Source of the DNA: Rhodeus uyekii
Taxonomy: Eukaryota > Chordata > Actinopteri > Cypriniformes > Acheilognathidae
Length of the DNA: 64,000 nucleotides
NCBI GenBank assembly: GCA_037043235.1
Contig: JAWRVZ010000079.1
Coordinates: forward strand, 162,001-226,000
Direction of reading: 5' to 3'
Shown: positions 1 to 11,280 of the stretch, piece after piece
Numbering within the stretch: position 1 is the stretch's first letter
How the letters are laid out: each line of letters starts with the position of its first letter
The notes under the pieces: generated by a model
Seen by the model: only the letters and a program-made list of their open reading frames with translations
What the model was told of the DNA's origin: nothing
The model's database searches: none
Translations under genes and position numbers: made by a program

Positions 1-358
1 TTACGCAATTTTTTCACAAATCAGAATGGTCAAGTTAGGGATTCAGGGTTGGGTTAACTGACCAAAATTGTACTGTGAAATCGTTCACAAATCATAATAG
101 ATAAGTACTCGGGTAATGGTTAACTGACTAAAACTGTAATGTGAAAGTTTTCCCAAATCAGAATAGTTAAGGACTCTGGAAATGGCTAACTGAACAAGAC
201 TGTACTGTGTAACTTTTCACAAGTCACAATAATGAAGGAGAGGACTCAAGCATGTGTTAACTGACCAAAACTGTATTGTGAAAAATGTCACAAATCAGAA
301 TATTGAAGTTAAAGACTCAAGGAAGGGTTAACTAACCAAAAATGTATTGTGAAATATT
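1..358. repeat. degenerate tandem repeat, about 66-73 bp unit, 5 copies
   Basis: Five successive units each carry CACAAATCAGAAT-like, then GGACTC-like, then GTTAACTGACCAAAA and TGTACTGTGAAA-like blocks. Units start near 10, 83, 151, 217 and 288. Copies differ by many substitutions and short indels, so the array is old. It may continue upstream of the window. It lies in the crhr1 intron upstream of the exon at 2949. Confidence 0.8.
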
Positions 359-750
359 ATGCAAATAATCTATTTGAGCCTATCATGACTAGAAGACAGA
401 TTTTTAAATTATGTGTTTATAGTTCTAATGGCTTGGAGTGTTATTCATTGGCACTGCCTGCTTGTCATTATTACACAAGAAAAGAGGATAGATCAGTGAG
501 AAACATTGAAACATGAATGCGATTGTGAAAGTTATAGAAAATCATAAATAGATGTTGAACATGATGTGTTTGGTATGAAGAATTGCCTATTTTTCACATT
601 CATGACTAGCAAGGGATTTATAGACATGCTTTGCTGTGAGAGAAAAAAAAATCACAAATTAAGCAGCTCAAGAAAAGTGAAAAGTAAAAAAAAAAAAAAA
701 AAGAATTCTCTGAAAACCTGAATTCTCAAATCAGAAATGATTTAAATTTG

Positions 751-897
751 TTTGGCAGATGCTCTTTTATCCAAAGAGACTTACATTCCATTCAAGGAAC
801 ACATTGACATTCTAATCACTTCTTGCTTTCCCAGGGAATCAAACTCATGACCTTTGTTTTGCAAACGCCACACTCTACTGTTTGAGCTACAGGAAAG
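751..897 (-). repeat. tRNA-derived SINE fragment
   Basis: On the minus strand the sequence has a tRNA-like A box (TGTAGCTCAAACAGTAGAG), a B box (GAGTTTGATTCC) and the tail CTTTGGATAAAAGAGCATC. The tail is shared with other copies in this window near 19.9, 52.0 and 56.6 kb. This is the usual fish tRNA-SINE layout. It is a transposon, not a tRNA gene. Confidence 0.7.
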
Positions 898-1278
898 CTG
901 TAATGTTATTTGTATGTCTGGGACAGCACAAGGTGGACTTATAGCCAAAATAAATCTGAATATCAAACCACAAATTTTTACTGCGGTCAAAAAAACGTCT
1001 CTGGTTACATATCGTTAGCCTCATAGCATAATTGCCTAAGTAATTTTTTGGCCAAATTGTGATTTCTGCCTATTTTTACTGTCCTTCCTGCATCATCCTG
1101 CCTTTCTCACAATGTTCTTAGCCAATCACAACACTTATTAAGATCCAAAAACACTATCAATTAGTCTTTATCTGAGGCAGTTTTGAGTTTTTTCGTGTTT
1201 TCCAAAAACATTGAAATATCACTAACAATATGTAACTTTAGTTCCATAAGGGGAAACAAAACACTGCGTTGTGTGTGA

Positions 1279-2640
1279 ATGCAGGTCGCGGGTCATAAAA
1301 AGCCACCGGAAACCGGACGCGGGTCTAAAGAGAGCCTGGAGGTGCAAGGAGCTGAAGCTGATGACGCAGTGTCTTGTTCCTCCTTAGGGGTTATTTTTCA
1401 TGGGAACTCAAGCTGCGTCGAAAACGCTAGGGGAACAATATGCCAACACCACCTCAATGACACCGGCCAAAGGTGTGTCACAGCTCACTACGATAGCACC
1501 CTCATTCCCGGAGCGGAGCCGAGGTCAAGTTGATAGAACCTCTGGAAAGTGTGCGAGGAGGACCAGCCAGTTTGTGCTGCCATGGAGTGGCCAATGTTGG
1601 AGGCTGTCTCCCTAGTGGCTCGGAGAGACTAATCTGTGGCTCGGCGGAGTTCGGCTACTGCCTCTGGCCCAATGCTGCCGCCCTCATCGAGGTCCCCAAG
1701 CAGTTCCGCCTGGTAGGCCTGCAGCTGTGAGTGGTGTGGAAACATGCTTTGCCTGCCAAGGACGATGTGACCCGCATCGGCTTAGTGGGCAGTGCCAGGG
1801 TTTTGAAGGATGATATCGACTGAGGCACCAGATAACCTGTTAATGTCTTGTCCACCTTCGGCATCACTCCGTACCCGTAGGCATGAGCCCCCTCGAGAGT
1901 CGCATACATCAATGACTGAGGGTTATGCACTCATTTTGGAGGCTCACCTTCTTTTTGAGGACCTCGACATGTCGTTATGGAGGTCCGGGAAGAAAAGCAA
2001 CGCCCCGGCACTGGAGAGTGACCCATGCTGGGAGATAGTGCTCGTCCAGTTTGTTCTTTTTTGGACAAGCCTCCCTGGTCTCAGCTGGCCACTCACTATT
2101 CAGCTTCGAAACCGCACGAGTCACCATCTCGACAAGCTCCTCATATGCTGGGGAGGAGGATGGCGAGTCCTCGTCCCCAGTGTCAACACAGAGCTGGACA
2201 GTTGCAGCGCCGACGTCTCAGTCAGGTCGGAAGAAACTGCCGCTACTCATGCTTCCGGTGCCTGACAGAGACCGGATCCACCAGGTAAGGGCTGAGATAT
2301 GGCTGGGCCCATCTCAATCCCCTCTGACAGATCCATCTACGAACTCCAGGACCTAGATCGCCCCTGAGCCTCAGCTGCAGCAGGATCAGAGCCCTGGAGA
2401 ACGCATTCCTGATCGCCATCAGAGAAGATGCACAGAAGCACAAAGCTGCCACGTCCGGTTTCTGGCAACTTTTTATGACCTGGTTCATGACATCACTGAC
2501 CCGTGATGCGCTTTCACATCGTTTGTTCATTATTCACATCGTTTTTGTTTATAGATTACATAGTGCTTCACAAGACTATCGTCAAGGCATTCCGCTAGCA
2601 TTTTCAAAGCAACTAGAGTTCCCATGAAAGGGAACAACAA
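1279..2640 (-). mobile_element. internally deleted DIRS retrotransposon
   Basis: The left part (about 1400-1580) resembles the terminal region of the large DIRS copy at 22760-22950 (GCTAGGGGAACAAT, AGAGCACCCT, GAGGACCAGCCAG). At about 1600 it jumps to gag-like sequence. The minus-strand frame 1930-1655 reads YGYGVMPKVDKTLTGYLVPQ, then LPTKPM and VTSSLAGKA, parallel to the big copy at about 26530-26400. Upstream gag blocks continue to about 2530, and a GAAAGGGAAC terminal motif lies at 2626-2636. RT and most of the recombinase are missing, so this is a deletion derivative. Frames are broken. Confidence 0.8.
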
Positions 2641-2948
2641 TGCTATCATCTTGTTACTGAGAAATATAATGTAGCTTAGAGTTTCAGTAATGAAGTTATA
2701 GTACTAAAAGTTGTAGTGTTGACTATGGGTCAAGTGTGTGTGCTGCACAATCTCTGATCATTAATGCCAGGGCTTCAATGAAGCCAATGACGTCATTGCT
2801 TTATGGGTGGAAGCTCCAATCCATCCAGGGTCATATGCACATGTACATACCCTGCATAATTTTCCATTTGTTAAGCTGAAAGTCTACAGTTTTTAATATT
2901 GCAATACCTGAAGACATTTTATTATCTCTACTTCTCTGAATCTTACAG
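2641..2948 (+). other. crhr1: crhr1 intron sequence before the TM6 exon
   Basis: AT-rich intronic sequence between the DIRS fragment and the exon acceptor. No recognisable element. Confidence 0.6.
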
Positions 2949-3084
2949 GAAAGCAGTAAAGGCCACGCTGGTTCTTCTACCCCTGCTGGGCATCACATAC
3001 ATGCTGTTCTTCGTAAACCCTGGTGAAGATGAGATCTCACAGATTGTCTTCATATACTTCAACTCTTTCCTTGAGTCCTTTCAG
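2949..3084 (+). CDS. crhr1: crhr1 coding exon: TM6, ECL3 and start of TM7
   Basis: Corticotropin-releasing hormone receptor 1 is a plasma-membrane class B GPCR that binds CRH and urocortin and couples mainly to Gs. This 136-bp exon follows an AG acceptor (TCTTACAG) and ends at a CAG|GTAAGC donor. The first base completes a split Arg codon (phase 2), then 45 codons follow. They encode the very conserved TM6 (LVLLPLLGITYMLFFV), the NPGEDE extracellular loop 3 and the beginning of TM7 (FIYFNSFLESFQ). The sequence after GEDE has some CRHR2-like residues (ISQI), but ESFQ and the tail encoded downstream match CRHR1. Earlier exons are upstream of the window, so the gene is partial here only because of the window edge. 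Identity is recognised from family memory; very secure for CRH receptor, secure for type 1. Confidence 0.95.
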
Positions 3085-4359
3085 GTAAGCAAGCATAGTT
3101 TAAATTGTGATAAAACAGATCTGATTCTGATCTTTACAAATCAGAGGTGGAAATTCTCTAAGAATGAACTACACTCGGCTGTCTTTGACAAAAAGGGTTT
3201 GTGAAGAAGTCACACGAATAAGCTTAATTTGAATTGAACATAATGACAAATCTAAATACGGTTAAGTGCTATTTAAGTATTTTGTTTTTTAATGTTTCGT
3301 TTTCAGGGATGCTTTCTAAGTCTCGCTCACGTGTTTGGAAATCCTCATTCCTTTTCCTTGTGGTACATTTCTCACATCAGTTCACAGTCACCCAAAACAC
3401 TCTATCCCCTATTTTACACCATTTGCTTCCAGGTGTGACCTTGGGGTTTCTTGTGAATGTCGAAGCCATGTTTTCCTGTTTCATCTGGCCCCACATCTGT
3501 CCAACTCCTCATGGGAATGACAATTCATCTGTGGGGAAAACTGAATGTTTGGGAACTGATGTTAGACAAAAATGCTGATTTGATAAATGGCAGAATCCTG
3601 AAAAAAATTCCTTTTATTTTGCTTATCATTATTTCGTGTTGTCTTTTGTTTCGCACCACTTACTTGTTACTATGGATATTCATTTGTTCATCACAGCTGT
3701 TCGTATTTGAGTTAATTATCATTGTAATCGTTGTACGTAAGTTCCTATGGTTCCTCAGTTCATTGTCGCTTATTTCATGGCAAGTGCACACTTTTACGCA
3801 AATTATAGATTTTCGGTGTATTTTATCAGATGGGGTCATATTGGAAACTTTTGACTCATCATCTTTGCACTTCATAACTATGACAGAATCATACCATAGA
3901 TGGTTAAGATCATCCATCTCAAATAAGTCTAATGCATTTTCCATCATGATGAAAAAAAATGTAGAAGAGAGAGATTGACAATTGGTTCCACAACTGGTTT
4001 TGTGGAACAGCTTCTGAGATGTAATTGACATATATTTTCAATTTCCCTCTTGAAGTTTATGTAGAAAGCAAATATTTGTTTTCAACATCAGCTATTTTAC
4101 AAACTCCTGTTATGTTAATGTAACCCAGTCACCAGCATCATTTAAATGGATTTTATAATATATTCATTTCAGATTGACAGATAATTTTTACGCTAGGTTG
4201 AAATCATTCTTATTTTTTTCATTTCACATGATAACGTGTAAGATCAAATGTGTTGTGATTGATTACTCTGAAGTAGTGTTGTAAGTGAAATTTAAGTATA
4301 AGTTTGCATTTTGTTATTCTTTTCTCAAAAAGTGTAAATGTGTCTCGTTCTCTTTACAG
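3085..4359 (+). other. crhr1: crhr1 intron (1.3 kb)
   Basis: Intron bounded by GTAAGC at 3085 and a pyrimidine-rich TCTCTTTACAG acceptor ending at 4359. It is AT-rich, and I see no known transposon or coding exon in it. Open frames inside it (for example 3457-3978) lack any recognisable domain and have intron-like composition. Confidence 0.85.
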
Positions 4360-4401
4360 GGCTTCTTTGTGTCAGTGTTCTACTGCTTTTTGAACAGTGA
4401 G
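4360..4401 (+). CDS. crhr1: crhr1 42-bp micro-exon: end of TM7
   Basis: A 42-bp exon with 14 codons (GFFVSVFYCFLNSE) completes TM7 of the receptor. It is flanked by a CTTTACAG acceptor and a GAG|GTAAGA donor and is phase 0 on both sides, so skipping it keeps the frame. The same 14-residue exon exists in mammalian CRHR1, where its omission gives the signalling-impaired CRHR1d isoform. Whether the fish transcript is alternatively spliced cannot be seen from DNA. Confidence 0.95.
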
Positions 4402-5252
4402 GTAAGAAAGCTCTTTTCCTGATCTTCTATTTCCTAATTATTTTGCGCAAATATGCCCTCATCTTTTGACTCGTAGTTCAACAACATTGATGGCTCTCTT
4501 TGAAGTGCAAACAGTCTGAGCAATTTTGAGTAATTCAGATTTCCTCAACCATGGCTTCTCAAAGAGACCTGGCTAAAAAAAGAATCACAACGAGACCCTC
4601 TCCGTTAACTCAAAACGACCCTTTTGGCAATTAATAACTGTAAAAACTGAATCCACTCGTAAAATATTAATTCCGAGGTCTAAATCTGGATTGTATTACT
4701 GCCTTTGAAAAGAACAGTAAACCTTTGGGAATTGCTAGCCAAAATGTTCCTCTTTAACGTTGTGCTCAAATTGCAAACGTAAGCACATCTTATGCATCAT
4801 GTTGTCCAACTAAGTGGGCACGCTTACAGGTGCTGTAAAGGGATACCGGATCAGATCTATCTGGCCTCCTTTTTTTTCCCATGTCATTTTAGCCAGTGAA
4901 CAAGTTCAAGGGAAGCAGGAAAGTGTGGGGCTTGATCTGAGGTCACCCTGAATCACAGATAGATATCAGAATACATGAGCAAAGCAGAGTGTGCAGTGTT
5001 GCTTAAAGTCAAAGCGATAACATTGATCTGTTCCTGGTATATATGAAAGGGACACCACAATGTCAGATTCAAGACCTCCAAAAAAAATACCTTCATTGGC
5101 ATTATGAACCTTCAGAAAGTGCCTTTGGCTCCGATGTGTCTGCATAAAAATCTTCAGAACTAAAAGGCTTATGCAACTAAGTTACAGCTACAATAATAAA
5201 CACTTGCCACAAGTGTCTGAAAGTCAAAATTAACTGCCTTGGGAGTGCAATA

Positions 5253-5355
5253 AAGTCAAGTCGAGTTAAGTCACCTTTATTTATATAGTGCTTTTTGCAA
5301 CAGAGATTGTTTCAAAGCAGCTTTATAGTGATGATAGGAAAACAATGCAACAAAA
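5253..5355 (+). repeat. dispersed cyprinid repeat (CACCTTTATTTATATAG type)
   Basis: The stretch AAGTCACCTTTATTTATATAG followed by TTTCAAAGCAGCTTTATAG matches a very abundant short interspersed repeat of fish genomes that I recognise by eye. Its boundaries are approximate. Confidence 0.5.
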
Positions 5356-5473
5356 GCACTTTCTTTCAGTCTCATAGTCACTTTTTCATTTTCTCTCAAT
5401 GTTTTGCAGTTATAGTTAATAGTTCGGCTTAGGTTCTACAGCTAATACTAATTTAGAAGGAAAGGTTTAGATT

Positions 5474-5649
5474 GGGGGTGTCCGATCCTGCGTCTGGAGG
5501 GCCAGCTTCAACCCCAATTAAACACACCTGACCCATCTAATCAAGATCTTACTGGACACATTAGAAACTTCCAGACAGGTGTCTTGAAGCAAATTTTAAT
5601 TAAACTCTGCAGGACAGTGGCCCACCATGAGCAGATAAGGACACTCCTG
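5474..5649. mobile_element. MITE with terminal inverted repeats
   Basis: The left end GGGGTGTCC...TGGAGGGCCA is mirrored by the right end GGACAGTGGCCCACC...AGGACACTCCT. The interior has CCCCAATTAAACACACCTGA and AGAAACTTCCAGACAGGTG, a very common non-autonomous fish DNA element. It is about 176 bp and non-coding. Superfamily not assigned with confidence. Confidence 0.65.
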
Positions 5650-7544
5650 TCATAGAGACTATGATGTTAAATAAATACATTTTCATGATTTAATATATGG
5701 GTAAACGGCTTTAAAACATTTAGGATATACTGCCTGGGTTACAATTATGTACTTGAGAAAGCAGAGTTGGTCTATCGTGCATGTGTGCGCTGAAATTAAG
5801 AAAAAAGAATGTAACGGATTACGCATTTTCAGCAAATGCTCTGAAAGCTGTCAACCGTCACTGGCCCGAGGGGTTTTATGCTTTTACAGAAATACAACAA
5901 AACAGAGAGAGTCAAGCTCTTATAGAGAAAAGTCAGAAGTTTCTTGATCGCTTGGCATGACTTTGACCTCTTTGATCTTCTGAACCCCCAGCTTTACACC
6001 CACCACAGAAGTTGATTACATATAGAACCAGAGCTTTACTGTTCACTTCTGATCTAATGTGGAGACTGACCTTTGGGTAACTGGGTAACTGTTCATGCTG
6101 TGTCATGGGCTTCCAGCAGCTATTTCAAACTGCACCTATTCAGATTTTTCTGGCCAAATATATTTTGAATGCAACTTAAATGTAGAATAAACATTTTATC
6201 TTTGTAACTAAGTTACATAATTATTTTAGATAATAATAATATATTTTTTGTATTTTTGTAAATCAACTCAGTTTAAAATCCCTCAGCTGCTAAGCATTTA
6301 TTGCAGTGACTTATAATCAGTAAATTATAAACATGTTTGGACGTTTTACATGTGTTTCTGCTGCTGCATCTAGTGGAGTGTTTACTGGTTTAAATTCTAG
6401 TGCAGGCAGAATTGTTGACTACGAATCAAAAACACAATCTGGTGAGACAGCAAAGGGGTGTGGAAGCTGTACACTATCTATAGAACATTGGAGCAGCAAC
6501 ATATATTTGACCATCAATCGTTTCAAAGACACTGAACTAAGAAGTATATTAAATGAGGTGAAGACAGAGAGGAGGTTTACATTTTTACTCTGACAACCAT
6601 CTCATCTGAGAGTGAGGCCTTTTATAGTGCTCAGATTTATCTTTCTGAAAGCCAACACACTGATTCAGTAAAACACTCCCATCTGAATTACTGTCTAAAG
6701 CAGTCAGGTTTTTCTCTTATGCTTGGTTTGACCACCTGCTTCTGGTTACCTCCTGACAGCACAGCTTAAGGAAATGTCATGGGTTCGATTGCTGGGGAAA
6801 GGGCTCCCTGGTTACTATGACACTGCACTGGGTATGCAACCGATGAAAGGTTTCATTGGTGGCATTTATCACACTGGTGTTTGACGTTCAGATGTTTTGT
6901 TTTTTTGGCTGGGAGCAGAGCTGTACCTTTGACCGGTCCTGATGCTCCAAATCCAGATCTGATTGATTATAGGACAGCTAAACTACTCAGCTCCCTTAAA
7001 TATATTTAATCTTCATATAGGTAGAATATAAATCTGTGTCTTCACATGGTATATGCAGTATGTGCCAAACTGAAAATCATCTCATATAACAACTGTAACC
7101 ATGGTTTCCTGAGAAGTGAAACGAGGCCCTGCATCTTGGATTGATGCTGAAAGGAAGCATCTGAAGCATGTGCATAAAAACAGCAGTTTTATTGTCTCAA
7201 TTTCTTAAATATAATTTCTTAAACTTAATTACCAGAGTGCTGGTGAGTGAGAGGGCATATGCCATGGACAGTTTGAATCAAAAATCAATCAAGAATATTC
7301 AACCCTCATTGCAAATCAGGTTTACTGGCCTAATTTACAGACTTTCAGCTATTTGCAATGAAAAAATCTAATAAACGTAATTGAAATGGCTCATCACAAC
7401 AAATGTTTCAAGTGATTTTCCCAAATTCAACTGAAAATGCAACATTTAATGAAAATCATTCAACCCCTTGAACTGAATTCCTCACAACAGCAAGTCATCA
7501 ACTATTTTGTCTTAAGGGGACAAGCAGGCAGGCCCAAGGCATGG

Positions 7545-7665
7545 CAGCGAGATGCCTCTCGTTCCCCTTTTCAGGGAACCATGGTTACATTCTTAACCTT
7601 GCATTCCCTTTCAAAGTGGAACTCAACACTATGTCTTGGATTGACGCTATGGGGAACAAACACCC
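7545..7665. mobile_element. DIRS terminal/ICR-like remnant
   Basis: The block TCGTTCCCCTTTTCAGGGAA, then GGTTACATTCTTAACC, then TTCCCTTTCAAAGTGGAACT repeats the arrangement of the internal complementary region of the large DIRS copy (about 22715-22800). A similar weaker trace is at 7108-7170. No coding part is recognisable next to it. Confidence 0.5.
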
Positions 7666-8589
7666 ACTCCATCATACTGTAGAAATGTGTGCCTCATTAG
7701 CTTTAACTATGCACAACCATAATGGCCATAGCATAAACTAACTCTACGAACTTATGTAGTCGGAGGCAGATTTGTGGATTATACAGGGCGTGTTCCACAA
7801 CTCACAGAGTCTGTCAAGTGATTTCCTTGCCCAGTACCAAAGCTTCTGTTCTCCATGACAAGGAAAATCCCAGCCTTTGCAAAATTCCTCTGTTCATTGT
7901 GGGCCAGGCGTTAGCCAAATGTGGCCCAAAAGCAGAGCTCAAAGGTTTAGCTATGTTGATCTTGTTTGTGTGAGACTGCAGACTCAGCCCCTTCACTCCT
8001 TCTAGAGGGAGTAAAATAGAGGAACTGAAAGATGATCCACTGTCCCAAAAAAAAAGTCCTTTAAACTAAAACCCCTAGTGAGCCGCAGGGATGCTTCAGA
8101 AAGCATTCATGCCCTGCATGGTCTCATCCATGATCCAAAGACTCTCAGCAATCCCAAAGGTACCCAATAACGAAAAGGGATGCTATAAGGGATCTACTAA
8201 CCTCTACTTGTTAAGTTCGACATGGATGGCTCTAACAGAAGTGACACTACGTTAAAAACGACAACAGTGCGGGTGGGTTCCACTCTACACTTAAACCTGA
8301 AGAACAGTCTATCAGAGGAACCCTGCTAAGTGCCTAGCTACAGCCTTCAATACTGTTGTCCTTTCAAAAGGGAGCCACTGGGTAGCTATCCTTATTAAAG
8401 TCTCCAGAGTTCTAGAGAAAGCAGCTCAACCCTCTTAACAGGACTAGGACCTGTCATAACCTGTAATTGATTAAATTAGCACTAACCTAAGTTAGCTTCC
8501 TATACATATATATGAAGGTTTTATTGGCCGTGTTTAGCCTAAATGTATGTTTACTAGGCTTAATGCAGTCACAATAGTTGATATTCAAG

Positions 8590-8870
8590 AGAGAGTGAGA
8601 GAAAGAGAGATTGTGTGTGTGTGACCAAAAATCCCCACAAGGATAATACCTTGTGGGGACATGTTTTTTGTCAGCTTATAAATACAAACAAAATACAAAT
8701 ACAGTACAAACATAAAACTGCTTATAAAATCATACTAAATGAATTGCTGTAAGTTTTCTATGATGGGTAGGATTAGAGGTAGTGTTAGTGTAGGGGGGTA
8801 GAATATATATAGTCTTAAATATAGCATAAATATTATGCTCCATAAAACATGGAAAGGTGTGTGGAATCAG
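8590..8870. repeat. dispersed repeat with 11-bp perfect hairpin
   Basis: A GA/GT-rich start is followed by the perfect hairpin TCCCCACAAGG-ATAATA-CCTTGTGGGGA at 8632-8659, then AT-rich sequence with a TTAGAGGTAGTGTTAGTG segment. This combination recurs in fish genomes. Non-coding; family not named. Confidence 0.45.
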
Positions 8871-9069
8871 GTGTGTGTGACTGATAAATACTGCTCTTTT
8901 TAGGTGAATTATATAATTTGATAATTATGTAATTGTAATTATCTATTTAAATGTTATTTCTCTCATATACGATGTAGGTGCATGCAGTGAATTTTTTTTG
9001 TATCTGTAGTTCAGCTACATTCAATTATTAATATTATTAGTAAAGTTTTTTGGGGTTTTTTGTCCATAG

Positions 9070-9210
9070 GTTCGCTCAGCAGTTCGTAAACGGTGGCATC
9101 GCTGGCAGGATAAGCACTCCATCCGTGCACGGGTGGCACGGGCAATGTCTATTCCCACCTCTCCAACACGGGTCAGTTTCCACAGCATCAAGCAGTCGTC
9201 AGCTGTCTGA
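9070..9210 (+). CDS. crhr1: crhr1 terminal coding exon: cytoplasmic tail and stop
   Basis: The terminal coding exon has 46 codons plus TGA. It encodes helix 8 and the intracellular tail: VRSAVRKRWHRWQDKHS, then the SIPTSPTRVSFHSIKQ block that is hallmark CRHR1. The last residues are SSAV, a class I PDZ ligand (S-x-V), where mammals have S-T-A-V. Ser/Thr sites in the tail are known to take part in GRK/arrestin desensitisation. No frameshift or premature stop is seen, so the 3' end of the gene looks functional. Confidence 0.96.
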   Translation, partial: VRSAVRKRWHRWQDKHSIRARVARAMSIPTSPTRVSFHSIKQSSAV

Positions 9211-9636
9211 CCCTAACAGAAGCGAAGTGCCCACCCCCGTTTCTTCTGCTTCCGGTCTTTCTTTCCTCAGCTAATTATCCATGTCCTCTGCAAAACCCAG
9301 GGATAACAGCTATGGGCCAAACAGGGTATGATCCTCAGCTGTAACGCAGATGAAGGGTGGAAATATACACAAATTATGAGGTCTAACTGCCGAACACTGA
9401 GAAGAAAAGTCTGTTTCAAAAACAGATTAGAGCATCGATGGCCTCAGACAATGATGGGAGACTGTGCAAGGAACCTGATTCACACAAAAAAGGTTGATGA
9501 ATAGAGACAGGGTGTATTTATTCAATGGATAAAGTTATATGTCATATTATCTCCTCCTGATCTACTTTCCTATCTCGAGTCTCAGTTATTCCTAACTCGT
9601 TTCCAGAACTGTCAGCCTGTAGGATAATATTGAATA
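9211..9636 (+). other. crhr1: start of crhr1 3' UTR
   Basis: Directly downstream of the crhr1 stop. I find no AATAAA signal in this stretch, and the first clear repeat (MITE) begins at 9639. The 3' end of the transcript therefore cannot be placed from sequence; it may extend past the MITE. Confidence 0.5.
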
Positions 9637-9638
9637 TA

Positions 9639-10033
9639 CACTACATGGCCAAAAGTAGTGAGATTGTGAGCCAGACTTGTGATTGTGAAGGAGTAAATCC
9701 CTCCATCCATATTCCAAATGTTTTAATGCAAATAGATTTGACATTAAAACAAGCAAGCCCATATGCACTCTTGTCTAAAAAAGGTTAAAATGAGGTTCAA
9801 AAAGGTTCTTGACTAATATTTAAAGAGCCTTTATGCCAAAATGGAAATGTCTTAAACGATTCCTTAAATGCTGCTTGATGCATACGATGTTGTTACAATT
9901 AAAACTAAATCTATGAAACGATTCACTATATATGAAGCACACGACAGAACCCTTGAAAGTTCGATAAAGGACCTTTTCTTCTAAGAGTGTGAGTTCGGTG
10001 TTCAGGTGTCCACAAACTTTTGGCCATACAGTG
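9639..10033. mobile_element. Tc1/mariner-type MITE
   Basis: Terminal inverted repeats CACTACATGGCCAAAAGTA (left) and CTTTTGGCCATACAGTG (right) are flanked by TA on both sides (9637-9638 and 10034-10035). The interior (395 bp in all) has no transposase remnant. It is typical of Tc1-derived non-autonomous elements with ACTTTTGGCCATATAGTG ends. Confidence 0.75.
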
Positions 10034-10828
10034 TATTAGTTTTAGGAGTTTTAAAAGAAAGCAACATCATCAGAGAGGGGAATCTTTGACAGGTCAGTGC
10101 GAACTTTCAATAATCCAGTCAAAAGATTCAATATTATCGTTATTTATTCTTTTGACTGGATAATTTGGGGATAAATGTAGAGAGTTTTCTCAGAGTTGTT
10201 CATACTGTGACCCTTATGCTTTTCTCTGCAGCTTGTGATAATTTCCTCTAACTCTCATATATTTCTGTGAGCTAACTCATTCTAAGTGGACACTTATTGT
10301 TTTGAAATGGTTAGTACATCTATTGCTGCAAATATCATGCAGTACAAGTGCGAAAATTGAAAACAGTTTTTACAAAGAGTAAAGGTACATCCTGGGACTC
10401 AAGGATATATCTAAACCCAGGGAGTAAGAGGAAGGAAGCTCACAGGAAAGGGAACAACATCATGAAAGACACTGATGCCTGCAGAAGTAGAAGACGGTGC
10501 GCTCCGATGCTAAACGCTTAACATAATATTTTAAATAAGGGGTTTATCTCAGAACAAAGAAAGGATTTTGATTTTATCCTGTATTTGGAGACTCAGTTAA
10601 GCAGGCAATTGAATGTATTTAATTTAATCACTCCAGCTCTCCTTTCCATACATTGTTTCATCAAAATCCCCAGTTATCAAGCAGGTTTACGAGATCATAA
10701 TAGTGCTAAACACTTGAGAATTTGGATTCTGGAGACTCTTTAAAAAAAAAAACTAATTCTAATCACACATGACTGGAAGTTATTGTTATTGTTATTGCAC
10801 AAGAGTTTATGGGGATACATGAACATTT

Positions 10829-11280
10829 TACCCACCCTCATGTTGTTCCAAACCTGTATGACTTTCTTCCAGGAAATACAATGAGACATTTTGAAGAATG
10901 TACACTGCCAATATGGTTTTGATTTATTTAGTTATTTATTTATTCATAAATAAATCTACTGATGTTCAGTAAGGATACATTAAATAGACTTTTAATCACA
11001 AAAAATATATATATTTCAAATATATATATATAATTATGGAAAACCAGCCAAAAAGTTTCATTCACAAATATATATATATATATTTGTGAATGAAACGTTC
11101 TGGCTGGTTTTCCAAACATGGATTCACCTCCTGATTATTTCATGACTCAAAAACATTTGTCTCAACATTGATCTGTTCTCAAGGGATTTGTGCTTCAAAA
11201 TGGAAAGTCAAATGGGTCCAGAACAACACGAGCAAGACTAAATGATAGCAACTTCATTTTTGGGTAAACTGTTCCTTTAA
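10829..11280. mobile_element. cyprinid MITE containing a 76-bp hairpin
   Basis: The left end CCCACCCTCATGTTGTTCCA and the right end CATTTTTGGGTAAACTGTTC are the usual termini of an abundant cyprinid non-autonomous repeat. It carries AT-rich interior and an almost perfect dyad at 11038-11113. A decayed relative is at 18545-18770. Confidence 0.55.
11038..11113. repeat. near-perfect 76-bp inverted repeat
   Basis: Two 38-bp arms (beginning GGAAAACCAGCC and ending GGCTGGTTTTCC) are complementary with two mismatches and no loop; the centre is an (AT)n run. It could extrude as a cruciform. Confidence 0.85.

Larger units (their letters stand above)
4402..9069 (+). other. crhr1: crhr1 last intron (4.7 kb)
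   Basis: Large intron between donor GTAAGA at 4402 and acceptor GTCCATAG ending at 9069. It holds small dispersed repeats: a CACCTTTATTTATATAG-type cyprinid repeat near 5253, a MITE at 5474-5649, DIRS terminal remnants near 7.1 and 7.55-7.66 kb and a repeat with a short hairpin at 8590-8870. The remaining sequence, including 5650-7080 and 7800-8500, shows nothing I can name. Confidence 0.8.

Noticed and set aside
751..897. tRNA gene on the minus strand
   Set aside because: A and B boxes are present, but the stems do not pair and the shared tail repeats elsewhere; it is a SINE.
3457..3978. 173-codon frame in the crhr1 intron
   Set aside because: Low-complexity hydrophobic translation of AT-rich DNA, inside a well-defined intron, no domain.
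6750..6815. Possible tRNA gene or SINE (GGGTTCGATTGC B-box-like motif)
   Set aside because: Only the B box can be seen; no A box, no acceptor stem and no SINE tail.
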